Shown here one piece after another: positions 4,937 to 5,932 of a stretch of DNA of 5,932 nucleotides (positions are counted from its first letter, which is position 1; each line of letters starts with the position of its first letter). The position numbers were made by a program, and so were the translations under genes. Location of the stretch: positions 1 to 5,932 of the forward strand of contig CALLIQ010000138.1 of the NCBI GenBank assembly GCA_938008925.1, written 5' to 3'. Under the pieces are notes generated by a model. The model worked only from the letters and a program-made list of their open reading frames with translations. It made no database searches and was not told the origin of the DNA. The stretch comes from an uncultured Acidimicrobiales bacterium (GTDB lineage: Bacteria > Actinomycetota > Acidimicrobiia > Acidimicrobiales > SZUA-35).

Positions 4937-5932
4937 CCACCTCACCCGTCGATGCCGTCATCATCGGAGCCGGATCGGGCGGCCTGACCGTCGCCGTTGG
5001 TCTCAGCACGTTCGGCAAGAAGGTCGTGATGGTCGAACGCAACCACGTCGGCGGCGATTGCACCAACGTCGGCTGCATCCCGTCGAAGTCGCTGCTCCAC
5101 CACAGCGCCCATCAGGACGGACGCGATTCGAAGTCGATCCTGGCCACGGTCCGCGAGCGGCGCGACTACCTGCGCGATCACGAGACCGAAGAGTTCGGTT
5201 CGATGGACAACATCGACCTCGTCTTCGGTGCTGCGGAGATCGAGGCTCCCGGCACGGTCGCCATCACCGCTGCCGACGGAACGGTCGAGCGGATCGAAAC
5301 GAAGCACATCGTGGTCGCCACCGGCTCGAGCCCCCGCCGCCTCCCGGTCCCCGGGCTGCCCGACGATCGCTACCTGACCAACGAGGAGCTCTTCGAACAG
5401 GACGATGCGCCGTCGAAGCTGGTGATCGTCGGCGCCGGCCCGATCGGCGTCGAGATGGCGACCGCCTTCGGCCGACTCGGCACCGAGATCGTCGTTCTCG
5501 ATGCGGCTCCCCGTGTGTTGCCGGCGATGCTGCCGGAGGCATCGGCGATCGTGCAGCGCTCGCTCGAGAAGGCCGGCGTCGACGTTCGCCCCGGCATTGT
5601 CGCAAAGCGGTTCGACCCGGCGACCAACACGCTCCACGTCGGTCCGCTCGACGGCGACGAGACCGCCTCGATTCCCGACGTCGACAAGGTGCTGATGGCG
5701 GTCGGCCAGGTTCCGAACAGCGAGGGTCTCGGCCTCGAAGAGGTCGGCGTCGAGATGGACCGTGGCCGCATCGTGATCGACGACAAGGCTCGCACGTCGG
5801 TCGACAACATCTGGGCCTGTGGCGACGTGGCGTCAGAAGGAGGCACCACGCACGCCGCAAACGCCTGGGGCCGCCGGGTGATCAAGCACATCATCGCTCC
5901 CGTGGCGCCGGCGTGGGACAAGCCCCTGCACC
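4933..5932 (+). CDS. FAD-dependent pyridine nucleotide-disulfide oxidoreductase, MerA/lipoamide dehydrogenase-like (cut by the right edge)
   Basis: The visible 333 residues cover the FAD and NAD(P) domains of a class I flavin disulfide reductase. The FAD-binding Gly-rich loop IIGAGSGG (10-17) ends its second strand at Glu35. The redox-active pair is Cys43 and Cys48 in GGDCTNVGCIPSK (40-52). ATGSSP (129-134) and the distal FAD motif ACGDVA (295-300) follow. The nucleotide loop IVGAGPIGVE (165-174) leads to Asp190 at the end of the next strand, which favours NADH over NADPH. THAANAWGRRVIKHII (306-321) then begins the linker. The C-terminal dimerisation domain, with any catalytic His-Glu pair and any extra MerA-type cysteines, lies beyond the window; full-length relatives run about 450-500 residues. 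So mercuric reductase, lipoamide dehydrogenase and other disulfide reductases cannot be told apart. ATG 4933 overlaps the previous stop as ATGA, with GGAG at 4921-4924 (8-nt spacing). VTT proteins are known fused to enzymes of this class. Confidence 0.93.
   Translation, partial: MTTSPVDAVIIGAGSGGLTVAVGLSTFGKKVVMVERNHVGGDCTNVGCIPSKSLLHHSAHQDGRDSKSILATVRERRDYLRDHETEEFGSMDNIDLVFGAAEIEAPGTVAITAADGTVERIETKHIVVATGSSPRRLPVPGLPDDRYLTNEELFEQDDAPSKLVIVGAGPIGVEMATAFGRLGTEIVVLDAAPRVLPAMLPEASAIVQRSLEKAGVDVRPGIVAKRFDPATNTLHVGPLDGDETASIPDVDKVLMAVGQVPNSEGLGLEEVGVEMDRGRIVIDDKARTSVDNIWACGDVASEGGTTHAANAWGRRVIKHIIAPVAPAWDKPLH

Noticed and set aside
4942..5637. 231-residue minus-strand frame opposite the oxidoreductase
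   Set aside because: The plus strand has the Gly-rich loops, the CxxxxC pair and the distal FAD motif in order; the minus-strand product shows no recognisable domain.

Overview
The window is uniformly GC-rich, with codon choice strongly favouring G/C in third positions. Weak or absent Shine-Dalgarno sites, ATGA stop/start overlaps, an MmyB-type XRE regulator and a possible DUF222/HNH-type protein at the left edge all point to a high-GC actinobacterium. The class Acidimicrobiia (Ilumatobacter-like) is my best guess, by inference only. I see no RNA gene, insertion sequence, CRISPR array or integrase, and no gene-free stretch longer than about 90 bases.

Layout: (1) On the minus strand, 1-214 is the N-terminus of a gene running off the left edge, possibly a DUF222/HNH-endonuclease-type protein. 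Upstream of it on the same strand, 301-780 encodes a small four-helix membrane protein. (2) An 84-bp divergent intergenic region (781-864) separates that gene from a plus-strand run of six genes. (3) 865-1656 is an XRE/MmyB-type transcription factor. Its last 11 bases overlap 1646-2587, an unrecognised protein with an amphipathic, repeat-containing N-terminal part and an 80-residue histone-H1-like Lys/Thr/Pro/Ala tail. (4) 2661-3497 is a crotonase-fold enzyme that lacks both hydratase glutamates and looks like an isomerase. A hairpin follows it. (5) 3543-5932 is a tightly coupled three-gene unit with an ATGA overlap at each junction: a CDP-alcohol phosphatidyltransferase, a TVP38/TMEM64 (VTT/DedA-superfamily) membrane protein, and a MerA/lipoamide-dehydrogenase-like FAD disulfide oxidoreductase cut by the right edge.

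Two parts deserve attention. The first is the phosphatidyltransferase / VTT protein / disulfide oxidoreductase operon. It puts lipid head-group synthesis, a probable lipid-moving membrane protein and a thiol/NAD(P)H redox enzyme under one translational unit. The second is the XRE regulator coupled to a lysine-tailed protein, whose architecture (amphipathic N-terminus plus H1-like tail) recalls PHA-granule phasin PhaF or mycobacterial HbhA, followed by an acyl-CoA-type enzyme. Functions are inferred from motifs read by eye; no database search was possible.
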